DNA of 55,506 nucleotides from positions 1-55,506 of the forward strand of contig JAEYNP010000019.1 in NCBI GenBank assembly GCA_023412495.1. The letters are read 5' to 3'. The translations under genes were made by a program, and so were the position numbers. Below the pieces are notes generated by a model that was not told where the DNA came from, ran no database searches, and saw only the letters and a program-made list of their open reading frames with translations. Source of the stretch: Pseudomonadota bacterium. GTDB taxonomy: Bacteria > Desulfobacterota > Desulfobulbia > Desulfobulbales > Desulfocapsaceae. Positions 1 through 7,968 of this stretch are shown one piece after another; the stretch's first letter is position 1, and every line of letters starts with the position of its first letter.

Positions 1-3
1 GGG

Positions 4-66
4 GGCATAGAGGTCGCAACAGGGGAGGCATAGCGGTCGCAGCAAGGGGGCATAACGGTCGCAACG
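4..66. repeat. Three tandem direct repeats (iteron-like or IS-end-like)
   Basis: Three copies of an 18-base unit start at 4, 27 and 49 (period 22-23): GGCATAGAGGTCGCAACA, GGCATAGCGGTCGCAGCA and GGCATAACGGTCGCAACG. Each is preceded by a run of G. The array touches the window edge, so more copies may lie upstream. Period and conservation suit protein-binding sites such as replication iterons or regulator sites. Multiply repeated ends of an IS21-type element are another possibility. The sequence does not decide between these. Confidence 0.6.
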
Positions 67-194
67 GACATGAACAAAACCTGTCAAAGATGCTGTAATT
101 GCAGGAATTCTGAACAAGCCCGGAACCGTCTAATCATCTTTAATCTCTATTTAATCAAAAGAAAAGCGGCTAAGAGGGAGGAGGCTGAAGCAAA

Positions 195-731
195 ATGACA
201 CTACCCACATCAACCCGCAAGGAAACCAGAGAAACATGGGACATCGCTCTGCAATGGGTATCCGCCAATCAGAAATTCATCAGAAAGGTTGCCGCCCCCT
301 ACATGAGACACATGGCGGCGGAGAAAACCGATGTTCTGCAGGAAGCGATGATCGCAGCTTTTAAGGCTGTCATCGCCACTCGTAAGAAAGACAAACCGGA
401 TCAATTCATTTCCTTCTTCCGAGTAATTTTCAAAACCAATTGCATCAAGCTCGCCACGGGGATTCACACGGTTCACTGCCTGGAGGACTTTTACCTCCCC
501 TGCTCCGATCCGGCGGAAGATATCGCGGAAATCGACTATACAACCAGCGCCAGGATTAACGAGGCGCTACAGAGTGTGAGCAAACGACAAAGGGAAGTCT
601 GTTTTTGGCTCCTGCAACAACCGGTTCCGGTCAGCACACCGGACATTGCCAAGAAATTCCGGGTGAGTCGCCGCCATGCCTGTCGTCTGGTCAGCGGTAG
701 CATTCAGCGTATATCACACAGCCAGCAATAG
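195..731 (+). CDS. Sigma-70-family (ECF-like) regulator at the head of the conjugation operon
   Basis: A 178-residue protein with two regions typical of small sigma factors. Residues about 25-65 look like region 2 (an aromatic/basic helix followed by a DVLQEAMIAAF segment, like the usual D-x-x-Q-E-x-F helix). Residues about 122-172 look like region 4: SKRQREVCFWLL, then a helix-turn-helix around PDIAKKFRVSRRHACRLV. The start has a good ribosome binding site (GGAGG about 10 bases upstream). It lies two bases before the next gene and leads the tra operon, so I infer a regulator of transfer. Identity as a true sigma factor rather than a sigma-like DNA-binding protein is not proven. Confidence 0.6.
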   Translation: MTLPTSTRKETRETWDIALQWVSANQKFIRKVAAPYMRHMAAEKTDVLQEAMIAAFKAVIATRKKDKPDQFISFFRVIFKTNCIKLATGIHTVHCLEDFYLPCSDPAEDIAEIDYTTSARINEALQSVSKRQREVCFWLLQQPVPVSTPDIAKKFRVSRRHACRLVSGSIQRISHSQQ

Positions 732-733
732 CC

Positions 734-1186
734 ATGGAGATCAAAGAATTCGCGGCTCGCTCAACACTTCCCGGGCATGTCCTGTTCTACTTGAATCGAG
801 AAGGCATTATTCAGAACCCACTCTCGCCAGATGAACTGATCTGTCTGCAGTTTCTCGAAAGGATCTGGGGCAGAAAACCGGTGCTGCGAGCACAACTGAG
901 TCGTCTTTCCATGAAAGCACGACTCAGTTTCCTCAGAACCGCAAACCTTCAATCGAAATGGGAACGGTACGCCTACACCCGATTCCGCAATCTTGAATCC
1001 GGCCAAAAACTGGGAGTCCAGTCGCTCATCGAAGAGATCCAGACCACCTTTGGATTCTTCATGAATACAAAGCAGATAAAGCGTCTCTACACCCTTCGCA
1101 ACCGCGCTCAGGTCGCAAGACACCGAGAAAAAAGTATGAGAAAAGAAGAAGAGGCCGACTCTTACAGCGCACAAACAAATAATTAA
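734..1186 (+). CDS. Unknown 150-residue basic protein coupled to the sigma-like gene
   Basis: I do not recognise this protein. It starts two bases after the stop of the sigma-like gene, so the two are probably translationally coupled. It is basic and predicted largely helical, with one Cys and no signal peptide or membrane segment. The C terminus (residues about 125-145) is strongly charged (Arg/Lys/Glu). The N terminus (FAARSTLPGHVLFYLNREG) could be a small helix-turn-helix. Position suggests a transfer regulator or accessory factor. It lacks the Cys cluster of FlhC-type activators (SetC in SXT-type elements), so I do not assign it there. Confidence 0.5.
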   Translation: MEIKEFAARSTLPGHVLFYLNREGIIQNPLSPDELICLQFLERIWGRKPVLRAQLSRLSMKARLSFLRTANLQSKWERYAYTRFRNLESGQKLGVQSLIEEIQTTFGFFMNTKQIKRLYTLRNRAQVARHREKSMRKEEEADSYSAQTNN

Positions 1187-1287
1187 GAAACTCCATTTAT
1201 TGGCCCTTAGCCGTAACATCTTCATCCCGCCCCGGCAGCACAAGACTATCCCAGGGAATTCTGCGGGATGGTCACAGCAAATGAAAT

Positions 1288-1830
1288 ATGAAAGCAGAGA
1301 TGAAAACGAAACCTGCCCACATATTTTTTGCTCTGGCGGCCATGCTGCTGGCCCCATTTATCGCGGAACCAATGGATATCCACCAGCAGCCATACACGTT
1401 TCAAATGGACGTGACCCAGGAAATGACCTGTACCACCTTCGTGATAGCCGAACAACGATTAGGCAAACTACCGGCTGTCAGCTGTCAGTTATCACGGGTC
1501 TATTTTGAAGTTGGCAGTTCGATCATCTCCCCTGCCGCCACCACATCGATCTTGTCTGATCTGCAAAGATGCCAGATCGAACCGAAGGATGTATTGCGAG
1601 TGACTGGACATACCTGCAATCTGGGCTCTGAGAAAATCAACCAAGAGCTTGCCCAGCAGCGAGCGGAAAGCGTGGCCGCTTTTTTACGCGCCAAGGGTTT
1701 TACGGTAGCTGAAGTAAAGGGAGCGGGTGCCAAATACCCGGTCAGCAATGATCCCCGGGAGATATTGAAAAACCGACGGGTGGAAATAGACCTGCTGAGA
1801 AGTGAAAACCAACGACCAATCAATGAATAA
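1288..1830 (+). CDS. OmpA-domain envelope protein of the conjugation operon
   Basis: A 180-residue protein with an N-terminal hydrophobic signal-like segment (residues about 9-27) and a C-terminal OmpA-like peptidoglycan-binding domain (about 68-175). The family pattern is visible: a YFEVGSS beta strand, VTGHTCNLGS (like the usual GHTD.xGs), LAQQRAESVAAFL, and the terminal NRRVEIDL. In conjugation operons such a protein probably ties the secretion channel to the cell wall. An in-frame ATG 12 bases downstream is an alternative start. It is followed after nine bases by the pilin gene. Confidence 0.75.
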   Translation: MKAEMKTKPAHIFFALAAMLLAPFIAEPMDIHQQPYTFQMDVTQEMTCTTFVIAEQRLGKLPAVSCQLSRVYFEVGSSIISPAATTSILSDLQRCQIEPKDVLRVTGHTCNLGSEKINQELAQQRAESVAAFLRAKGFTVAEVKGAGAKYPVSNDPREILKNRRVEIDLLRSENQRPINE

Positions 1831-1839
1831 GGAGGACAA

Positions 1840-2166
1840 ATGAAACCGTCACCATCAGACAAATATCGGCAGGCAAAAGCCATCACCACGCTTGTCGTCT
1901 TAGCCGCGGCCTGCCTTATGGCGGTCGACGCCATGGCTCTCACCGCCCCCAGCACCGGAACCTTTGCCTACGATCTCTACGACATTGGCATCAACCAGAT
2001 CCTGAAAGGGCCGATCGGCTTTGTGGCCGGCGTCGCCTGCATGGTACTCGCCGCGGTCCTGGCAGTCCGCCAGATGCTTTTGCCGGCAGTCTGCTGTGTT
2101 CTTGGCGGCGCTTTTCTGCTGAAAGCCGACAGCGTCGTGGAAACCATCGGCGCCATCATCTGCTGA
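1840..2166 (+). CDS. traA: Conjugative pilin, TraA/VirB2-like
   Basis: A 108-residue protein with a long basic leader and a cleavage-type site after Ala-Met-Ala at residues 31-33, leaving a mature chain of about 75 residues, close to the F pilin. Two hydrophobic stretches follow (about 50-68 and 72-92), separated by a short basic loop (VRQ), the usual pilin hairpin. Position directly before traL is the F-operon position of traA. The assignment rests on size, topology and place; pilin sequences vary too much for a motif. An S26 peptidase encoded further along (49907) might process it. Confidence 0.75.
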   Translation: MKPSPSDKYRQAKAITTLVVLAAACLMAVDAMALTAPSTGTFAYDLYDIGINQILKGPIGFVAGVACMVLAAVLAVRQMLLPAVCCVLGGAFLLKADSVVETIGAIIC

Positions 2167-2173
2167 TCTCCGT

Positions 2174-2452
2174 ATGGAAAGCAAGATCGTTCAACCATTC
2201 CCGCAGTATCTCTCCAAGCCGATTCAGGTTCTCTGGTTCGAAGTGGATGAGCTGATCCTTGGCCTGTTCTTTTTCGTCCTCGCCTTGATCTACGGCAAAC
2301 TCATGTGGGTGATCTTTTTTGCCTCCCAATACTTTTATATCAGCACGAAAAAGAGAAAACCTCGGGGCTACCTGAAGCACCTTCTCTACATGCTCGGCCT
2401 GGCACGGATGCAGAACTACCCGGATTACTGGCAAAAGGAATTCCACGAATGA
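2174..2452 (+). CDS. traL: Conjugative transfer protein TraL
   Basis: A 92-residue inner-membrane protein of the TraL family, part of the pilus assembly base in F-type systems. It shows the family layout: a short N terminus with the segment FPQYLSKPIQVLWFEVDEL, a hydrophobic hairpin (about 27-57), and a conserved basic tail with YLKHLLYMLG. Its stop overlaps the start of traE (ATGA at 2449-2452), consistent with coupled translation. Confidence 0.88.
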   Translation: MESKIVQPFPQYLSKPIQVLWFEVDELILGLFFFVLALIYGKLMWVIFFASQYFYISTKKRKPRGYLKHLLYMLGLARMQNYPDYWQKEFHE

Positions 2453-3039
2453 GGACAAACGTCTATCTGCAAAAGGCAGGAAATCTTTTCCTGGAAAACA
2501 GGCTGCTGAAATTCGTGATCGTCGTCATGGCACTGGCTGTGGCTTTCAACTCCCTGCTCGTCCTGCGAGCGGTTAAATACCAGCGCATCGTCTTGATCCC
2601 GCCGCAACTGACCGGAACCATCGAATTTGTTCAGGGGCGACCGACGGACAACTACATTCGCGATCTGACCAGAAGAATCATCAGCCTGGGCGCAACCTAT
2701 TCACCGGCAACCGCCAGGGGGCAATTCGATGAGTTGCTCGAATTGTATGCCCCGGAATCATACCCGGCAGCATCGAAAACCTGGTACACCCTGGCCGGGA
2801 GAATCGAAGAGTCCAAGATCAGCACCGTCTTCTACCTGGAACATATCAAAATCACCAAAAACGACAGTATCGAGGTAAGTGGCACCAGCCGCCAATTTGC
2901 CGGTGACACGCCCATTGAAACCAAGTCTGAGACCTTCGTCATCGATTACCGGATAGAAGATGGCAGGTTTTACCTCCTGGCATTTTCGAAAAAAGCCACG
3001 CGCTGGCAAGAAAAGGAGCAAGATCGTGATGATCAATAG
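2449..3039 (+). CDS. traE: Conjugative transfer protein TraE
   Basis: A 196-residue inner-membrane protein (VirB8 functional equivalent) that helps build the F-type channel. One N-terminal membrane helix (about 22-42) is followed by a periplasmic domain with VLIPPQLTGTIEF, and a later ETFVIDYRIEDGRFYL segment typical of TraE. The start at 2449 was chosen because it overlaps the traL stop and gives the family N terminus. A longer upstream reading exists but would run through traL. The 3' end overlaps traK by 11 bases. Confidence 0.88.
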   Translation: MRTNVYLQKAGNLFLENRLLKFVIVVMALAVAFNSLLVLRAVKYQRIVLIPPQLTGTIEFVQGRPTDNYIRDLTRRIISLGATYSPATARGQFDELLELYAPESYPAASKTWYTLAGRIEESKISTVFYLEHIKITKNDSIEVSGTSRQFAGDTPIETKSETFVIDYRIEDGRFYLLAFSKKATRWQEKEQDRDDQ

Positions 3040-3769
3040 ATTTTTCATCCTGACCATTCTCCTTGTAATGGTGACCACGGAAAGCAAGGCCGAAAATCTC
3101 ACAGCGCCACCGGAAGTGCCGACAGCAATCGAACTTTCCAATCGGGATATCAACAGGATTGTCTGCCCGGGGAGAATAAACGATCTGATCTTTTCGGAGG
3201 AAAAGGGATTGACCGGTCATTTTGCCGACAATAACGCCTTCATCAAATTCAAGATCGAACAGCTGGGCGATGAACGAAGCTATGCTGAAGATCCCAGCGA
3301 AATCTTTGTGGTCTGCGACAACACCGTTTACACGCTCATTGCCACACCGAAGGAAATTGCCTCCGTAACCCTTCGTCTTTCGGCTGCTCTACAGAAAACA
3401 TTGAATGCGAATATTTTGGCATTCAATGAACTGCCCTTGGAGAAACGCGTTCTGCAGATCATCCGCGAGGCATACAGCACGACCTATCAATCCGGCTATC
3501 GCATCACAGAGGCGGCGGATGAAATATTCTTGTCACCCGAGCTTAAGCTCACCTTAACGAAGATCGTCAACGTTGATGGAGTCGGTCTACGGCTCAAGGA
3601 ATTCACAGTTTCCTCAACTGCTCGGGATGAACTCACCATCGAGGAAAAGTATTTCCTTCATCCGCAGATCAGTGAGTCCCTCCTCGCCGTTGCCGTGGAC
3701 CACCACACCCTGGAACCCGGCGAGCCGACCAGGGTCTTTGTGGTAGAACAAAAGGAGCAGGATCAATGA
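3029..3769 (+). CDS. traK: Conjugative outer-membrane core protein TraK
   Basis: A 246-residue secreted protein (VirB9/TraK family) that forms the outer-membrane core complex with TraV and TraB. A signal peptide covers residues about 1-22 (ending SKA-E). Next comes the TraK N-domain pattern: IELSNRDINRIVCPG, then DLIFSEEKGLTG and the VVCDNTVYTLIATP strand. The start at 3029 follows AAGGAG by 11 bases. A GTG three bases earlier is equally placed. The stop overlaps the traB start (ATGA). Confidence 0.88.
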   Translation: MINRFFILTILLVMVTTESKAENLTAPPEVPTAIELSNRDINRIVCPGRINDLIFSEEKGLTGHFADNNAFIKFKIEQLGDERSYAEDPSEIFVVCDNTVYTLIATPKEIASVTLRLSAALQKTLNANILAFNELPLEKRVLQIIREAYSTTYQSGYRITEAADEIFLSPELKLTLTKIVNVDGVGLRLKEFTVSSTARDELTIEEKYFLHPQISESLLAVAVDHHTLEPGEPTRVFVVEQKEQDQ

Positions 3770-4923
3770 ACGTAAAAGAACGGTTCAATCAGCTAAGCCC
3801 CGGGAGAAAAAAGGCTGTAATCTGGCTGCTCCTGGGCGCGGCAATCCTGCTGATAGTCGTCTCCGGTTACCATTCCTCCCGGAGCGACAAAACCCAAAAC
3901 CTCTTCGGTCAACACAAAACCAGAGAAATACAACTCGAGCCGGACCTGATCCAGAAAACTCTTCTCCACGAGCAAAGGAGCCGACTCGACGCTCTGCAGG
4001 CAGAAATCGACAAGATCAAAAAGGATCAATCGAGATCGGGAAGTGAGGTGGCGCCGGCCAGAATGGAAGAAACTAAATTTCCAGGCATCCCAAGCCCGGA
4101 TCAACTGGAACAGCAGACGGTATTGCCTCATCCGCTTCCGTCTCCCCCTACTCCACTGCCACCCAGATCGGCGCAGCAACAGCCCCAACTCATCGGCGAC
4201 ATCACCGTTCTCACCAACGCCCATCAGTTACCCGAAAACACCCAAGGCAGTGACAAAAAAAAAGCCCGGACCGTCTATCTCCCTCCATCTTTTATGGAGG
4301 CGAGCCTTCTGACGGGTTTCGACGCCTCTACCTCCGGAACCGGCAAGAGTAATCCGGAACCGCTTCTCCTCAGAATCCAGACTCCTGCTGTGCTTCCGAA
4401 CGATATCAAGGCAAATCTCGCCGGCTGTTTCATCATAGCCGAGGCGGTGGGAAGACTGGATAAGGAACGAGCCGATGTTCGGTTGGTATCGCTTTCCTGC
4501 CTCAGCAATGAAGGCAAGGCCATCATCGATACTCAGGTCAAGGGTTTTGTTACCGACTCCGATTCCAAGGTTGGTTTGTCAGGGCGTGTGGTTTCCAGAA
4601 TGGGAGCGGCAACCGCCAGAACTGTGATCGCCGGCTTTTTTGGCGGCCTTGGCGATATGCTCAAAACAACCGCCACCACTCAATCCGTCTCGCCCCTTGG
4701 CACTACAACCTCGATCGATTCTTCCCAAATCACTAAATACAGCATAGGTGGCGGCCTTGCCGAAGGCTCACAGAGTCTCAGGGACTTTTATCTCGATCTG
4801 GCCAAACAAGCGACGCCGGTGATTGAGGTTGGAGCGACCAAAAAGATAACTGTGGTCATCTCGGAAGGGAAAGATTTGGAGATCAAGGAAAAGGACGGAG
4901 AAGCGCTGCAGAAAAAGTTATGA
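3766..4923 (+). CDS. traB: Conjugative core-complex protein TraB (VirB10-like)
   Basis: A 385-residue protein bridging inner and outer membranes. It has a short cytoplasmic N terminus, one membrane helix (about 18-35), a coiled-coil stretch (about 60-85), a Pro-rich linker (about 118-140, many Pro with Ser/Leu/His), and a VirB10-type beta-barrel domain starting around PPSFMEASLLTGFDAST. The family features CFIIAEAVG, SCLSNEGKAIIDTQVKGFV and SGRVVSR are visible. It is the last tra gene before the 39-kb block; in most F-type operons traV follows closely, so the operon is interrupted here. Confidence 0.9.
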   Translation: MNVKERFNQLSPGRKKAVIWLLLGAAILLIVVSGYHSSRSDKTQNLFGQHKTREIQLEPDLIQKTLLHEQRSRLDALQAEIDKIKKDQSRSGSEVAPARMEETKFPGIPSPDQLEQQTVLPHPLPSPPTPLPPRSAQQQPQLIGDITVLTNAHQLPENTQGSDKKKARTVYLPPSFMEASLLTGFDASTSGTGKSNPEPLLLRIQTPAVLPNDIKANLAGCFIIAEAVGRLDKERADVRLVSLSCLSNEGKAIIDTQVKGFVTDSDSKVGLSGRVVSRMGAATARTVIAGFFGGLGDMLKTTATTQSVSPLGTTTSIDSSQITKYSIGGGLAEGSQSLRDFYLDLAKQATPVIEVGATKKITVVISEGKDLEIKEKDGEALQKKL

Positions 4924-5193
4924 GACGAACAGTCAGCAACATCTCAAAGGCCGGGCCAAGGTCTACGTATATACAGTAGTTATGCTCAAATCGGGAAGCA
5001 TGTCTGGTAACTGTAGATGTGTATGGGAATCTTATAGAACACCATCTTCCATACATTTCATTTTATATTCGGACAATGCAGAGGCCATCGTCGGAATTCG
5101 GATGCCGCCTTCACCGAATTTCCCTGTCTTAACAGTTTGGCAGGATGCGATGCCTATACTGACAACAACAGATTTCAGTGACAGGTGACCCGA
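4924..5193. other. Left junction: intergenic stretch after traB
   Basis: No convincing gene on either strand. The stretch is more AT-rich than traB. This is where the tra operon stops and the cargo begins. I see no attachment site, tRNA fragment or long inverted repeat. The only string shared with the right junction is TCTCAA (4942-4947 and 44285-44290), too short to call a target duplication. Confidence 0.5.
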
Positions 5194-5835
5194 TCACTTC
5201 ACGCCGTGTTTCACGGCAAAACGCATCAACTCCGCCGAACTCTTCAGCCCCAGAACTTCCATCATACTGTACTTATGAAATTCGACTGTCCTGGCAGAGA
5301 TCCCGAGGAGTGCGGCGGCCTCCTTGACCGAATGGCCTTCGGCGATCAACTGCAGGACCTCACGCTGCCGTGAGGTCAGCCGGGCCAGCCCCTGTTCCGG
5401 CTCTCCGCCCCTGGGCCTGTTGCGTTCATAATTGAGCAATTCACCAGCCAGCATGGGGGTTATGTAGGTTCTCCCCTTGAGGGCGCTGTTGATGGCGGTC
5501 AATAATTCCGACGGCGCCGAATGCTTGAGCACATATCCGGATGCACCGGCCTCGAAGGCGCTCGCGGCGTAGGCGACATCGAGGTGCATGGTGAGAAAGA
5601 CGACGACGATCTCCTTGTTGTTCCTTTTCATTTGCCTGACCGCCTCGATCCCGTTCAGCAGCGGCATTGACACATCCGCCACCACCACGTCAGGCTGCAG
5701 CCTGTCCGCCGCCTCTAGCAGGGCCCTTCCGTCCTCGACAATCCCCACTAGTTGATAGTCCGGTTCAAGCAGGCCGCGCAGCCCCTCGGCCACCATACGA
5801 TGATCATCGGCAAGAAGTATTCTCGGTTTTTTCAT
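5194..5835 (-). CDS. NarL/FixJ-type response regulator (LuxR-type DNA binding)
   Basis: A 213-residue two-component regulator. The receiver domain (1-120) has the acidic pair (ADDH), the phospho-acceptor Asp in VVVADVSMPLLNGIE, Thr in FLTMH and Lys in VLKHSAP. A LuxR-type helix-turn-helix follows (about 145-205: LTSRQREVLQLIAEGHSVKEAA, then ISARTVEFHK). Its start overlaps the stop of the upstream kinase by four bases, so the two form one unit. It would be phosphorylated by the kinase encoded at 5832-7693, which appears frameshifted. The adjacent MFS and sulfotransferase operon is a plausible target (inference). Confidence 0.9.
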   Translation of the reverse strand: MKKPRILLADDHRMVAEGLRGLLEPDYQLVGIVEDGRALLEAADRLQPDVVVADVSMPLLNGIEAVRQMKRNNKEIVVVFLTMHLDVAYAASAFEAGASGYVLKHSAPSELLTAINSALKGRTYITPMLAGELLNYERNRPRGGEPEQGLARLTSRQREVLQLIAEGHSVKEAAALLGISARTVEFHKYSMMEVLGLKSSAELMRFAVKHGVK

Positions 5836-7693
5836 GCTCCCTCCTGGTTCAAAGGAACCGACAGCGTGATCACCGTGCCGTATCCCGGTTCGGAATTGAC
5901 GGTGAATTCCCCTTTGACATACTGCACCCGTTCCCGCATGCTGGCCAGACCGATACCGGGGGTGTGGCGGGCGCATTTCGGCTCGAAACCGGCGCCGTCG
6001 TCCTCGATGGACACCAGCAGTCGATTGGCCGAGCCTTTGAGGAAGACATCGACCTGCCGGGCATGAGCATGCTTGGCAATATTGCGCAGCCCTTCCTGGA
6101 TAACCCGGTAGACGCACAGGGCGGCGTCCGGCGGCATATCTTTCGGAACTGACTCGCAGCGGCAGGTCACTGGAATATCTTCCCTGTCGGAAAAATTGAG
6201 GCAAAGCGAGTTGACGGCCCGCTCCAGGCCGAGGTCCTTGAGGATCGCCGGGTGCAGTTCCCTGGAAAGCGCGTGGATGTCGTCGGAGAGGTTGATCACC
6301 TGCTCCTTGATGTGGCCGATCCTGTCCCGCAGCGGAGTTTGTTCGAGCTGCGCCGAATGGAGTTCCAGAGTACCGGTTTCGATGGCAAGCGCGGCCAGGC
6401 GCTGGGCGTAATCATCATGAAATTCCCGGGACAACCGGCTCAGTTCTTCTTCCTGGGAGGAGATCAGGCGGCCGGCCAGCGTCTGCAACTCGCTCTGGCT
6501 GTCCATCAGGGCGGCCTCGGCCTTCTTGCGCTGTCGCAGGTTGAAGACCAGGCCGACGATCAGCATCGTCTGCAGAGCCAGCAAGACGAGGACACTGATG
6601 ATGTATTTCTTATAAAGATCCCAGATCGTCGCCTCGCGAAAAAGGATGGTGCTGTTGTCGGGCAGAAGTTCCTCGGCGATATTGTGGCGCTTGAGTTGCC
6701 GCCAGTCGTATTGAGTGAGGTAGATATCGGCGGGACCGACGAAGAGTGAATCGCCGGGGGACTGGCCGCGCAGGATGCGCAGGGCTGTCTCCGCCGCCTT
6801 CTTGCCTTCGAGACGCAGGGACACCAGCTGTCCGCCAACGATGCCGTCACCCAGGTAGGATTCGTAGGGGCCGAAGATAGGCAAATCGGTATGGGAGGCG
6901 ATGGCGCGAAGCACCATCCTCGGCACATAGCTGCGGCCCTTGCCGTCGACGAAAAGGGTCGAATAGAAGATGATCGAATCCTTCGGGAGATGCTGGCACC
7001 TCTCCAGGATATCTCCCAGCGGCAGGCCCGTCAGGTCGATGAACTCGACCTTGTCTTCCATCGTCATAAGAGCATCGCGGAAAGCGATGGCTCTGGCGTG
7101 ATCGTTTTCAAAGGCGCCGGAAACCAGTACGGCGTGTTTGGTGTCGGGCCGGAATCGGAACGCCGATTGAACCAGGCGCTGCGACAACTCGGCCGGTTCC
7201 AGCACCCCGCTGACCCTTCCCCGGAGGGGAGATGCGAGGATTCGGTCCTTCAGGGGTTCGGGAACGGAGCACATGATGACAGGTATGCCGGAAAAGAGCT
7301 TGTCACCGTTCTCCATGAGGAAATGTGCGGCCGGTACATCAACGCAGACGACCAGGTCGACGTTGCCGCCGCCGTACCGGTTCTGCAGAAGGTTGGCCAA
7401 CGACGTGCGCTGCGGGGCATCCCGAAACCGGGAGAGATCGAGGTATTCGGAATAGAGCTGGACGGGAATCCTCTTCTCTTGGCAAACTCTTCCATCAGGC
7501 CCTGTTCCACCATCTCGGTGGCGGGAAAATCACGGGGCATCGAGTAGAGGATCACCACCTGTTTCTCTCCGGCACCGTCAGATTGAATCTCGGCGCAGGA
7601 ATCGCCGTGGCCGATGAGGACCGCCGTCACGACACACAGAACGAGATGGATAACCTTGCGGTAAAACGACCCTGGTGATGGTTTTCTAGACAT
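5832..7693 (-). pseudogene. Sensor histidine kinase with periplasmic ABC-type binding domain, frameshifted
   Basis: In order: a signal/anchor segment, a periplasmic ABC_sub_bind-type domain (starting QVVILYSMPRDFPATEMVEQG), a membrane helix, a HisKA_3 phospho-acceptor helix (His in SRLSREFHDDYAQRLA) and an HATPase domain (N box around VIQEGLRNIAKHAHA, G1 DDGAGFEP, G2 GIGLASMRER). The reading frame breaks near 7478. The N-terminal part reads to EEFAKR, while the following VQLYSEYLDLSR lies in another frame. One missing C after 7478 on the plus strand would restore EFAKEKRIP. The downstream frame is open to the end. This may be a real recent mutation or a sequencing error. The start at 7693 has only a weak ribosome site. 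Confidence 0.8.
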
Positions 7694-7900
7694 CCTTTTT
7701 TGCTCCGACACGTGCCGATAGTCGCTTTTTTTCAACAAGTAAGTGTATCCCACAGGAGGTTGGGCGGAAAATGAAAAATGGCTCCGGCAGGGAAAATCTC
7801 GACTGCATCACCCGGTCTCCCGGCAGTTATCCGGTTCTCACCATGGCCGAATCCTCTTCAGTGAAAGCGGAACATGATTTTGACTCCACGATAGTGGCGG

Positions 7901-7946
7901 AAAAACGGCAGAGGGGGAAACCGGCCTCACCGGCTGTTTCCCTCTC
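7901..7946 (-). terminator. Rho-independent terminator after the MFS gene
   Basis: Read on the minus strand, AGAGGGAAACAGCCGG and its near complement form a GC-rich stem with a short loop (TGAG), followed by GCCG and a run of five T. It lies just after the stop of the MFS gene (7969), so the sulfotransferase/MFS operon probably ends here, apart from the kinase/regulator pair. Confidence 0.75.
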
Positions 7947-7968
7947 CGAAAGGTGTTCAGTCGTATAC

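Noticed and set aside
4924..5193. A minus-strand reading with VVVSIGIAS, recalling the end of a GGDEF domain
   Set aside because: Only about ten residues fit and the flanking residues do not; too little to call a remnant.
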